A DNA stretch of 64,000 nucleotides from CAVXSP01 sp963724645 (lineage in GTDB: Bacteria; Acidobacteriota; Vicinamibacteria; Vicinamibacterales; SCN-69-37), in NCBI GenBank assembly GCA_963724645.1, contig CAVRVJ010000003.1, positions 558,001 through 622,000 of the forward strand. The letters are read 5' to 3'. Both the position numbers and the translations under genes were made by a program. Below the pieces are notes generated by a model. The model did no database searches and was not told the origin of the DNA. It saw only the letters and a list, made by a program, of their open reading frames with translations. Shown here piece by piece: positions 46,975-56,150 of the stretch (positions are counted from its first letter, which is position 1; every line of letters starts with the position of its first letter).

Positions 46975-48290
46975 CTAGTCGTAATACTCGCGTCCCAGAT
47001 GCGTGATCAGCTCCTCGCCGCGCATGTAGCGCAGCGTGTTCTTCAACTTCATGAGCTGGATGAAGACGTCATGTTCCGGGATACAGCTCCGGCGCGTGCA
47101 TCGGGCTCTTGAAGTAGAAAGACAGCCATTCCTGGATGCCGGAGAATCCCGACGCGCTTCGCGAGATCGAGGAAGAGCGCGACGTCGAGCACGATCGGCG
47201 CTGCCAGAATGCTGTCGCGGCACAGGAAGTTGATCTTGAGCTGCATCGGATAGCCGAGCCACCCGAACAAATCGATGTTGTCCCAGCCTTCTTTGTTGTC
47301 GCCGCGCGGAGGATAGTAGTTGATTCGGACGACGTGGCAGAGGTCATGGTACAGGTCGGGATATAGATCCGGCTGCAGGATGTAATCGAGAACGGACTTC
47401 TTGCTTTCCTCCTTCGTCTTGAAGGACTCGGGATCGTCGAGCACTTCGCCGTCGCGATTCCCCAGAATATTGGTGGAGTACCAGCCCTTGACACCCAGGA
47501 GCCGTGCTTTGAGCCCGGGCGCGATGATGGTCTTGATCAGCGTCTGACCCGTCTTCAGATCCTTGCCCATAACCGGCGCCCCGGTTCGCTGCGCCAGCGC
47601 GACGAGCGCGGGGATATCCGCCGAAAGATTTGGCGCCGCATTGGCGTAGGGCAGTCCTTCGCGGATGGCCGCATACGCATAAACCATGCTCGAGGGGATC
47701 GACGGGTCGTTGGTTTCAAGTCCCTTTTCAAACGCCTCGACGGTCTGATGCGCCGGAGATTCGGTCAGAAAGATCTCGGTGCTGCCGGCCCAGACCACCA
47801 CGAGCCGGTCGAGCTTGTGTTGCGCCTTGAACCGCCGGATGTCTTCGATGAGCTGTTCGGCCAGATCGCGCTTGTTCTTGCCCTTCTTCACGTTCGGGCC
47901 GTCGAGCCGCTTGACGTATTGCCGATCGAAGACCGCGGGCATCGGCTTGACGGCGGAGAGCTCGTCTTTGACTTGATCCAGAAGAGCAGGTTCGAGGACG
48001 CCGGCCGTGCGGGCCGCCTCGTAACAGTCGTCCTCGAAAATGTCCCACCCCCCGAACACGAGGTCGTTCAGGGCGGCCATCGGCACGAAGTCGCGGATGG
48101 CCGGCGTGCGGCCTTCGGTGCGTTTGCCGAGCCGGACCGTGCCCATTTCAACGAGGGAGCCGATTGGTTTAGCGAGACCTTTCCGAACGGCCATCGTGCC
48201 CGCAATCGTCGTCGTACTCACGGCACCGAGGCCCACAAGAAGGATGCCGACTTTACCGTCGGCGGAAGCAATTGCCAGTCCCTTGTTCAC
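46975..48290 (-). CDS. ino1: Myo-inositol-1-phosphate synthase (3' frameshift)
   Basis: NAD-dependent isomerase that turns glucose-6-phosphate into inositol-1-phosphate. ATG 48290; dinucleotide-binding LLVGLGAVSTTT near residue 20, DFVPMAALNDLVFGGWDIF, and the catalytic core GKDLKTGQTLIKTIIAPGLKARLLGVKGWYSTNILGN. A slip near 47135 breaks the C-terminus, which continues ...EHDVFIQLMKLKNTLRYMRGEELITHLGREYYD to 46975. About 438 aa, like the bacterial/archaeal form. It could supply inositol lipids or compatible solutes. Confidence 0.93.
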
Positions 48291-48366
48291 GGCGTAGGAC
48301 TATATCATTCGGGATCTGAGGCCCGCCCGCGCCCTTGCGCGACGGCAGTCCGGAAAGAGACCTCGT

Positions 48367-48924
48367 ATGAAGTGGCTCAGGCCCGGCCCCCCGCCGCACC
48401 AGACGGCACTGGCCATGATTGGCGCGAAGGCGGGGCAACAAGTGCTGATGGTGGGAGCCGCCGATAGCCGCCTCGCCGCCGCCGTCGCCGGCATCACAGG
48501 TCTGAACGGCCGCACGGTCGTGGTCGATCCCTCACCCGATGCGCAGCGTTCGGTCGACACCGCGGCGGCGGACGCTGGAACCCTGGTCGAGTTCGAACAG
48601 CGATCCTTTTCCGCCATTTCCGCCGATGCGGGCGTGTTCGATATTGTCGTACTCTCGCAAAGCCTGAGCATGCCCGGCGAAAATCCGGTCACCATTGTCA
48701 GCGAAGCCGTGCGGGTCGTCAGACCCGGCGGTCGAATCGTGGCGATCGAAGGCGCAAGCACTGCCGGCCTCTTCTCGGCGCTGCGCCGCCCGCGCGCTGC
48801 GCTGACCGGCGACGCGATGCGCGACTTGCTCGCCTCCGCCGGCCTTCGTGCCACGCGCGTCCTCGCGGAGGTCGACGGCGTGACGTATGTCGAGGGTTCA
48901 AAGAGACTTGAAGCGAAAGGGTGA
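48367..48924 (+). CDS. SAM-dependent methyltransferase-like protein
   Basis: 185-aa class I methyltransferase fold: QQVLMVGAADSRLAAAVA (motif I, though VGAADS departs from the usual GxGxG), VVVDPSPDA (acidic end of strand 2), FDIVVLSQSL and AVRVVRPGGRIVAIEG (post-motif). Start ATG 48367, divergent from ino1. Substrate not inferable; the weak motif I leaves some doubt about SAM binding. Confidence 0.75.
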   Translation: MKWLRPGPPPHQTALAMIGAKAGQQVLMVGAADSRLAAAVAGITGLNGRTVVVDPSPDAQRSVDTAAADAGTLVEFEQRSFSAISADAGVFDIVVLSQSLSMPGENPVTIVSEAVRVVRPGGRIVAIEGASTAGLFSALRRPRAALTGDAMRDLLASAGLRATRVLAEVDGVTYVEGSKRLEAKG

Positions 48925-48954
48925 GGGGCGAGCCCTTCACCGTCACACCCTTTC
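48915..48954 (+). terminator. Stem-loop at the end of the methyltransferase-like gene
   Basis: GAAAGGGTG (48915-48923, covering the stop) and CACCCTTTC (48946-48954) are perfectly complementary. An inner GGGC/GCCC pairing strengthens the hairpin. There is no clean T-run, so termination is possible but not proven. The arms belong to the CACCCTTT repeat family seen again at 60562-60593. Confidence 0.45.
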
Positions 48955-49025
48955 ACACTTTCACCCTATTCTTCAACGCGCGTCTGGCCGAAACATGATG
49001 GTGAACGGGTGTACTCGCCGCCACC

Positions 49026-50121
49026 ATGCGTACCGCCGTCGCTTCACCTCCTGCAGATGATTCGGTCTTCTCGGCCAACGAGATCGCTCGTGCCGCCGGC
49101 GTGCCTGTCCCGAGAGTCCTGGGCCTGCTTCGTGGTGGATACGTCGCGTCCCGGGGACCGTACGTCGCTCGGAACGAAGCGATCCGCCTCGTGCGGGTCC
49201 TGGGCGGTGTCGCCCAACTCAGTGCCGCGCCTCGCCCGCCGCTCACCCTGGTGAGCGAAACCCGACGGCGCCAGGCGCTGCCGCTGTTCTTCTCGGGCGC
49301 GCTCCACATCGCCTTCCTGCTGACCCTGGTGGTCGTCACCTCCGGACTGCTTGCGGCCAACGATACCGAACTGGAGATCAAGGTCCCGCAACCTGTCCGG
49401 CTCGTGTACATCATTTCACGCGGCCCGGGCGGCGGCGGTGGAGGCGGAGGCCTGAAGCTGCCGGATCTGCCAACGCGCGCCGAGCGAAAAGCGCCGCCAA
49501 AGATTCTTCCCAAAGTCACGCAGTCCGGTGCCCCCGCCGCGCGAGACGCCTCCCCCGCCTCAGCCGGTGCCTCCGAAGCCGGTCGAGCCACCGAAGATCG
49601 ATCCCCCAAGAATCGATCCGCCAAGACCCCAGCAGCAGACGGTGCAGGCCCCCGTCGTCCCAGTCCCGGCCGACTCCTCAAACACGCCCGGTGTGCTCAA
49701 TCAGGCGTCTGCGGCGGCGCCCAGCGCAGGTCCAGGAACCGGCGGAGGCGTCGGCACGGGGTCCGGCTCCGGAATGGGAGAGGGCCGCGGAGCCGGAATT
49801 GGTCCCGGATCCGGCGGCGGCGCGGGCGGCGGACCGTTCCTCCCCGGAAGCGGGATCGAGCCGCCTCAATTGTTGCGAGAAGTCAAACCGCTGTACACGG
49901 ACGAGGCCAGGAGGCGCGCCCTTGAAGGCAGCGTCGTCCTGGAAGTGGTCGTGCGCCGCGATGGATCGGTCGGCAACCTGCGCGTCGTTCGCAAGCTGGG
50001 GGCCGGCCTGGACGAAAGAGCGCTCGAGGCGGTGCGGCAGTGGCGGTTCGCTCCGGCAAAACGTCTGGGCGCGGCAGTGGACGTCGTCGTTGAAGTGTCG
50101 GTTGAATTCAAGTTGAGGTAG
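49026..50121 (+). CDS. TonB-family energy transducer with N-terminal HTH-like module (one frameshift)
   Basis: Residues 14-62 (FSANEIARAAGVPVPRVLGLLRGGYV...) look like a MerR/excisionase-type helix-turn-helix. A single TM (ALPLFFSGALHIAFLLTLVVVTSGLLA, about 85-110) follows, then a Gly run and a long Pro-rich spacer. The frame slips near 49527 and continues PPPQPVPPKPVEPPKIDPPRIDPPRP. The C-terminal TonB box domain (REVKPLYTDEARRRALEGSVVLEVVVRRDGSVGNLRVVR...LDERALEAVRQWRFAPA) is complete. It transmits proton-motive force to outer-membrane receptors; the cytosolic HTH is unusual. Confidence 0.88.
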
Positions 50122-50125
50122 GTCC

Positions 50126-51031
50126 ATGGAGACGCTCTTGATGGTGGTCACGGTCGTGGCTCTGGCGCTTGCAATTGGCATGTCCGTACTCGCCTGGCGG
50201 CTTCTGCGCGAGAACCGGCAGCGCTCAATTGCCCGCGTGGAAGCTCTGCAGGTGATGGCGACCGAGAGCGAGCCGATTGCCCGGTTTGCCACGGTGGAGA
50301 ACGACGAAGACCAGGAAGGCGACGAGTCTTGGGACATTCGACTTGGGGACGATCACAGACCTTCCGAACGCGATTTGATGCCCCGGAATTCGAGCCGCAA
50401 GCGGGCCAGTCCGCGTCCCGCCGTTCAAGTCTCAAGGGCCAAGCCGGCTCCCGAGGTGATGTTTGGTGCGACTGTGGAGGTCGAGCCGGGCGCGCCGTCT
50501 CGACGATGGGTCGCGCTCGGGGTGGTCGGACTGTTGATGGCGGCAGCCGTCTCGAGCGTGTACGCGCTCTACCGCCCCGCGATCGCCGCCGAGTCGGGCA
50601 CGTCGAATGATAGTCCGGTCGCGCGCAATCCGGGACCGCACCCGCTCGAGTTGCTCTCGCTGCGCCACACCGCTGATTCGAACGGCGCGTTTACGGTGAC
50701 CGGCCTCGTTCAGAATCCCTCGGACGGCCAGACCGCACGGAAGATCGTCGCGGTCGTCTACTTGTTCGATCGAGACGGCAATTATTTCGCGGGCGGCAAG
50801 GCAGGTCTGGACTTCAACGTCCTGCAGCCGGGGGACGAGTCACCGTTCGTCGTTCACATTGCCGGCGCCGGTCGCGTGAGCCGGTACCGCGTCGGCTTCC
50901 GATCGGAGGAAGGCGGCATTGTCGCGCACGTGGATCGGAGGGGTCAGCCGCCCGGCGGCATGACAGGCGACGCAATCGACGCGCCCGCCGTTCAACATGC
51001 CGCGCCGCGGCGGTCTGAGGGAAGGCCGTGA
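50126..51031 (+). CDS. Two-TM envelope protein with FxLYD-like domain
   Basis: The 301-aa intact frame starts 4 bp after the TonB gene. TM1 is at residues 3-27 (LLMVVTVVALALAIGMSVLAWRLL), then an acidic loop, TM2 at about 128-147 (WVALGVVGLLMAAAVSSVYAL), and an extracytoplasmic domain with VTGLVQNPSDGQTARKIVAVVYLFDRDGNYF, resembling FxLYD/DUF3426-type beta domains. Its stop overlaps the VWFA start (GTGA, 51028-51031). Role unknown, probably an envelope complex with its neighbours. Confidence 0.75.
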   Translation: METLLMVVTVVALALAIGMSVLAWRLLRENRQRSIARVEALQVMATESEPIARFATVENDEDQEGDESWDIRLGDDHRPSERDLMPRNSSRKRASPRPAVQVSRAKPAPEVMFGATVEVEPGAPSRRWVALGVVGLLMAAAVSSVYALYRPAIAAESGTSNDSPVARNPGPHPLELLSLRHTADSNGAFTVTGLVQNPSDGQTARKIVAVVYLFDRDGNYFAGGKAGLDFNVLQPGDESPFVVHIAGAGRVSRYRVGFRSEEGGIVAHVDRRGQPPGGMTGDAIDAPAVQHAAPRRSEGRP

Positions 51032-52076
51032 TCGGGTACGTCAGGTACGGAGTCGATGCTCGTCGCGGTGCTGCTCGTATGTTCGCCCGTGACCGCGCGC
51101 CACGCGCAGGAGCGTCCGACCGGGCAGGGGTTCTCCTTCAAGACCGGCGTGGAGCTCATCAATGTCACTGCCACGGTGACGGACGGCAACGGACGCTTCG
51201 TGGCCGGGCTGCGTAAGGATGATTTCGTGGTCTACGAGGACGGCAAACCTCAAGCCATCTCGCAATTCGACGCGGAACGCGTCCCCGTGAGTCTCGGCAT
51301 CGCACTGGACACCAGCGGCAGCATGATGGGTGAGAAGATCGCCGCGGCTCGAGCCGCGCTGAATCGATTCCTCTTCGACCTGCTCGGTCCTCAAGACGAG
51401 GTGTTTCTGTATCGGTTCGACTCACGCCCGGATCTCGTGCAGGCGTGGACGCCGGATCGACAGTCGGTGGGTCGCGCGCTCGGTGCAATGCAGGCGCGCG
51501 GCGGCACGGCGCTTGTACGACACGGTGGCGGAGGCGGTGCCAATGGCGCAAGCCGGCTCGCGCCGCAAGAAGGCGCTCGTGCTGATTACCGACGGCAACG
51601 ACACGAGCAGCCGGACCAAGGTCCCGGAGCTTCGTCAGCTCATTCGCGAGACCGAAGTGCTCGTCTACGCGATTGGTATTGACGCGTCTGGCGAGCCCGC
51701 GCCTTCCGACCGCTCGGCGACGCCGGCGCCATCGTCGAATCCCCCGGTGCCCGCACCGTTTCCTGGTAAGAAGCCGGTCGCCCCGTCAAGGCCAGCTCCT
51801 CCTATCTCCCATGCCTCCCCGAGCCCGGCCACAGATCGCGTCAACGTCGGGGCGCTTCGTGAGATTACCGACGACAGCGGGGGCCGCACCGACGTGATCT
51901 ACTCGAGCCGCGATCTGGATCCGACAACGGCGGGCATCGCCGATGAGTTGAGCAAGCAGTACTTCCTCGGCTATGTCTCTTCCCTGCCAAAGGACGGCCG
52001 CTGGCACACGATCGAGGTGCGCGTCCGAAAAGGCAACTTCACCGTGCGTGCAAGGAAGGGCTTCATCGCGAACTGA
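51028..52076 (+). CDS. Secreted VWFA-domain protein (two frameshifts)
   Basis: GTG 51028 overlaps the previous stop. A slip near 51050 joins it to MLVAVLLVCSPVTARHAQ, the signal peptide. VTDGNGRFVAGLRKDDFVVYEDGKPQ is the N-terminal domain of the VWFA-related family common in Acidobacteria. The MIDAS site is LDTSGSMMG, and the last MIDAS region is KALVLITDGNDTSS after a second slip near 51510. A Pro-rich insert (about 225-255) and a domain ending VRVRKGNFTVRARKGF follow. It probably binds proteins in a metal-dependent way outside the inner membrane. Confidence 0.88.
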
Positions 52077-52418
52077 CGTAGCCTGTCTGGCTTTCCTGAC
52101 CTGGCTCGCGGTTCCGGCGTTCGTCCTGGCGTCTGCGGCGGGCGATTTCCTCTATATCGGCAGGGCCGACGTGACCCGGAATTCACACCACGCGCCGCGC
52201 GTTCGTCAGGTTGTGCTTATTGGCCTTGGCGTCCTCACAATTGTGGCACTATGAAGGGTCTCAGGGCCGAATCGTCGCCTGAGGCGGACAGTCGCGGAGG
52301 CCGGGGCTTGTGACCCGAACTTTCGGCTTGGTACCGCCTTTGCTCTTAAGGTGAGCAATTGAGGCCGGTGCCTGCCGGACCACGGCCTCAGTAGAGGCTG
52401 GAACACGGGTAAGTGTCC
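52077..52418 (+). other. Intergenic region with a possible small membrane ORF
   Basis: From 52083 to 52254 a plus-strand frame reads AFLTWLAVPAFVLASAAGD...VVLIGLGVLTIVAL, which would give two TM helices, but no ATG, GTG or TTG start lies outside the VWFA gene. It may be a fragment or need a frameshift. Near 52360-52392 a TGAGGCCG / GGCCTCA inverted repeat lies in the leader of the BON gene. Confidence 0.35.
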
Positions 52419-52950
52419 ATGACGAAGAAGTTCTCTATCTGGGTCCTCGGCATCGGCCTGATGACCGCCCTTCTGGTGGCCCCGACGGCCGCGCGGGCTG
52501 AAATTACCGACGCCGATCTCGCCGAGCGGGTCGTCGATGCGATCCAGCGCTACGGCCAATTCAGCATCTTCGATGACGTCATTATCGGTGTCGAGAATCG
52601 CGTGGTGACGCTGACGGGCCGCGTGACCGCGCCGATCAAGCGTGAAGAGATCGGCCGGCGCGTCGCCAAGGTCGACGGCATCAGGACCCTGATCAACGAC
52701 ATCAAAGTTCTGCCGCTGTCGCCCTACGACGCCGAACTGCGCCTGCGAATTGCACGCGCGATCTACAGCAACCCTGGATTCTGGCAATACGCCTCGATGG
52801 CGCGTGCCGCCGATCCACATCATCGTCGAAGGCGGACACGTGACACTGACCGGCCGGGTCGGCAGCCAGATGGACCGCAGCATCGTGTATGTGCTTGCTC
52901 AGGTGCCTGGGGCTTTCTCGGTCCGGAACGACCTGAAAGTCGACCGCTAG
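52419..52950 (+). CDS. Periplasmic double-BON-domain protein (one frameshift)
   Basis: Signal peptide KKFSIWVLGIGLMTALLVAPTAARA, then two BON domains. The first has DADLAERVVDAIQRYGQFSIFDDV and VVTLTGRVTAPIKREEIGRRVAKVDGI; the second, after a slip near 52805, has IHIIVEGGHVTLTGRVGSQMDRSIV and SVRNDLKVDR to the stop. BON domains bind phospholipid membranes and are linked to osmotic protection (OsmY). About 177 aa. A GTG at 52413 is an alternative start. Confidence 0.88.
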
Positions 52951-53059
52951 AAGCGGCATTCGGTTACCTCGACGTCGCCACGCGAACCGCGGCCATTTGG
53001 CTGCGTCTAAATGTCAGCGGGCCGATCGGCGTAAACCGGATCGGTGGGCGCCAGCCAGG

Positions 53060-55223
53060 ATGAAAACCACTTTGCGTCCTTTATCACGACTGTTCGTCGT
53101 CGGCGTCGCCTGCGCGGTGGCAGGCATGTTGCTCGGCGCCGCTCCACTGGGCGGTCAGGCCGGGCGGACCCGGACAGGGCCAGGGCAACGGCGGCGCTGG
53201 CGGTGGTCAGCGAGGCGTCCCGGGCCGGGGGCGGCGCGCGGGGGCAGAATCCTGCCCGCGACGCTCCCGGCCAGTCAGCGGCAACCGGCACCGCTTCAAT
53301 CGCGGGTGTCGTCACGCTGAGCGGATCGGGAACGCCGGTACGTCGCGCTCAAGTCAACCTGTCGGGCGCCAGCCTGCGCGGTCAACGGACCACTCTGACC
53401 AACGATCAGGGCCGTTTTTCATTCGTCGCACTTCCCGCCGGGCGTTTCAATCTCAATGTCTTGAAGCCCGGATACGTCGGCGTGTCGTACGGCGCGAAAA
53501 AACCTGGCCGGCAAGGCACGCCGATTCAACTGACCGAAGGACAGGCGCTCACGAACGCGAACATCGCACTGCCGAAAGGAGGCGTGATTACGGGTGTCGT
53601 CGTGGATGAGTTCGGCGAGCCGTCTCCGAACACGCCCGTGCATGCCTATCGATTCGCGTCCCAGAGCGGGCAGAAAACCCTGCAGTCTGCGGGTCAGGGC
53701 CAGACGGACGACCGCGGGATCTATCGCATTTTTCAGTTGCTGCCCGGCGACTACCTGGTCAGCGCCGTCCCGAGAAATCAGGCGGTCGGCGATTTTGCCG
53801 CGCAGATTCAGTCGCAACTGCAGCCGCTGCTGCAGCAGGTGCAGGCGGCCGGCGGCGTCGGCGCCCTCATGGGCGGCGCGCCAGGCGCAGGCGGCCTGGG
53901 AGGAGCCGTCGCGTTTGGCAACGCCCTGGGCGGCGGTCGAGGACAGCAGTTGCTGGACCAGGTTCAACAACTGCAGCAGCAACTCGTCCAACAGAGTGAT
54001 CAGCCGCAGGGGTATGCCCCCGTGTATTTCCCTGGCACCGCGACACCGGCGCAAGCCGGCAAGATCGCCCTGGGAATCAGTGAGGAACGGGCCGGTGTTG
54101 ATTTCCAGCTGCGGCTGGTGCCGACGGCGAAAGTCCAGGGACGGGTCGTGAGTCCCGACGGCCCCTGCCGCCGGGCGCGCAAGATCAGTCTTCAGATCGC
54201 CGGACAGCAGGACGTGCCGACTCCGCCCGGTCTTGGCTCATCGATGACGCGAATCGGTCCGGACGGTACGTTTTCATTTCAGAGCGTCACGCCCGGCGAA
54301 TACACGCTCATGGTGAGGGCGCCGGTGCGCCAGACGGATCCGAACGCGCCGCAGGATTCGCAATCGGCCCTTCAGAATCAGAGGACGAGGTCCGGCGGGC
54401 GGAGGCGGCGGTTTCGTGTTACTCGACGGACGAGTCGGCCCTGCCGGACCGATTACCCAGGTGCTCTGGGCCTCCACCGATGTCGCGGTCGACGGACGCG
54501 ACCTGTCGGACATCGTGCTCAATCTTCAGCCCGGGATGACCATCTCTGGACGCGTCGCCTTCAGCGGCGCGGGCAGCGCTGCCGGCTGACCTGTCCGGCG
54601 TCCGCGTGAATCTGCGGCCGCTCGACATGCAAACGCCGGTCGGAGCCGCCAGCGTGCCGCAGGTCGATGCGAGCGGCAACTTCACGATGGCCGGCGTCGT
54701 GCCGGGCCGCTATTTCATTGGCGCCAACACCGGCGGGGGTGCAGGCCGGGGCGCCAGGGGCGCCGTCGCCGGCGCGGCGCCGATCAGCGGCGCGTGGAGC
54801 TTGAAATCGGCGGTCGTCAACGGCATCGACGCGCTGGACTTTCCGCTGAATGTCAAACCGAACGAAAACATCTCCGGCTTGCTGCTGACGTTCACCGACC
54901 TCAGCCAGGAGCTCTCCGGCACGCTGCAGGACTCGATGGGGCGGCCGACCGCAGATTACACGATCATTCTGTTTCCCGCGGACAATCGGTACTGGACCCC
55001 TCAATCGCGCCGCATCATGTCCGTGCGGCCGGGCACCGATGGCACGTTCACGCTTCGTGGTTTTCCGGCTGGCCAGTATCGCTTGACCGCAGTGACCGAC
55101 GCCGAGCCGGGCGAGTGGTACGATCCTGCGTTCCTGTCGCAGGTCGTGCCGGCATCGATGTCGTTGACGATTGCGGAAGGCGAGAAGAGGACGCAGGACA
55201 TTCGGATCGCAGGCGGCGGCTAG
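53060..55223 (+). CDS. Large secreted protein with carboxypeptidase-regulatory-like domains (several frameshifts)
   Basis: Signal peptide MKTTLRPLSRLFVVGVACAVAGMLL. After a slip near 53165 come IAGVVTLSGSGTPVRRAQVNLSG and FSFVALPAGRFNLNVLKPGYVG (first regulatory-like Ig domain), then GVITGVVVDEFGEPSPNTPVHAY...GIYRIFQLLPGDYLVSAVP (second). Gln/Gly-rich linkers at about 250-320 and further Ig-like modules after slips near 54165, 54400 and 54590 (LSGVRVNLRPLDMQ, NFTMAGVVPGRYFIGAN, GTFTLRGFPAGQYRL) follow. It ends MSLTIAEGEKRTQDIRIAGGG. About 720 aa. No protease motif; likely a surface or structural protein. Confidence 0.82.
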
Positions 55224-56019
55224 AGCCGTTCCAAGGGCGCGTCAACCGCTTCCGCCCTTTTCGAATCGTCCACCAAATCAGCGCCGCGAGCACGACGATC
55301 GCCGCCAGAAACGATCCGGCGAAGAGCCAGAGGGTCCGGTACAGAATCGACTCCGGGTCCATCGTGACCTGCATCACGATCGGGACGCCGGCGCGCCGAT
55401 CGGAGAGCCGCTGCTCCCAGGTCAGGATATTGCCACGCTCGATGTCGCCGGTCGTGTTGTCCTTGAGCAGCCGCACATTGTGGGACAGCACCTTACTCGG
55501 CAGGTGCATCCGAAACGCCACCACTTCGGTTCCACTCCAAGGGGCGTCCACGACACGTGGGCTCGATTCTTCCTGGGCCGCGGACTTGCCCAGGATCTGC
55601 TCGACGAGAATGGTGCCGTCACTCTGGTTGAAACGATAGGTCGACCACGTCAGTGGCTTACAGCCGCCGAGTGACCTCACATCGGCCGTGCTCAGCCGGA
55701 CTTGAATGAACCGCCGGCCGTGCCGGTACCAGGGCTGACCGATGCGAACAACGTGGCAGCCGAGTGATTCGTAAAGCCGTCTTATCGCCTGGGGGTCGAA
55801 CCGCGCGTGCAGCGACGTTTCGAGCGGCAGGTCCCGCAGTGCAACCAGCGCCGCAATCGACGAGTTGATCACGACAGAGGCCGAGCCGTCTATGTTGAGA
55901 TAGAGCTCCTCCTCGTACTCATATTCGCGTCCGAAGACTCCTGCGCACGCCGCGGCCAGGACGAACGCCAAGGCAACGAGCGCGTGTGACCCGACTCGCA
56001 TCGAGCGCATGATATACAT
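55048..56019 (-). CDS. Membrane-anchored envelope protein, unknown function
   Basis: ATG 56019 (MYIMRSMRVG; 56010 and 56001 are alternatives), then a hydrophobic signal or lipoprotein-like segment (ALVALAFVLAAACAG) and an extracytoplasmic domain of about 190 aa (EEELYLNIDGSASVVINSSIAALVAL..., resembling LppM-type domains). A C-terminal TM follows (LWLFAGSFLAAIVVLAALIWW) with RKGRKR after it. The open frame runs on to 55048, antisense to the preceding gene. A one-base shift would end it at TGA 55242, which I think is the real end. Confidence 0.7.
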   Translation of the reverse strand: MYIMRSMRVGSHALVALAFVLAAACAGVFGREYEYEEELYLNIDGSASVVINSSIAALVALRDLPLETSLHARFDPQAIRRLYESLGCHVVRIGQPWYRHGRRFIQVRLSTADVRSLGGCKPLTWSTYRFNQSDGTILVEQILGKSAAQEESSPRVVDAPWSGTEVVAFRMHLPSKVLSHNVRLLKDNTTGDIERGNILTWEQRLSDRRAGVPIVMQVTMDPESILYRTLWLFAGSFLAAIVVLAALIWWTIRKGRKRLTRPWNGSSRRLRSECPASSSRLPQSSTTSMPARPATGTQDRTTRPARRRSLRSSDTGQPENHEA

Positions 56020-56150
56020 TCTTTGGAAGTTCCTCGGGCCCGAAGCTGCGCCGCAGGCGCAGCTCATGGCAGCGGAGCCTCGACACGCTCGGGGCGCCCT
56101 GAGCGCGTCGCGTGGCGCGGGCGAGCGTCGTGTGCAGTTCCCGGACAAAA

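Noticed and set aside
52300..52418. A GEMM-type c-di-GMP riboswitch before the BON gene
   Set aside because: Only a simple inverted repeat is present; the conserved aptamer positions are missing.
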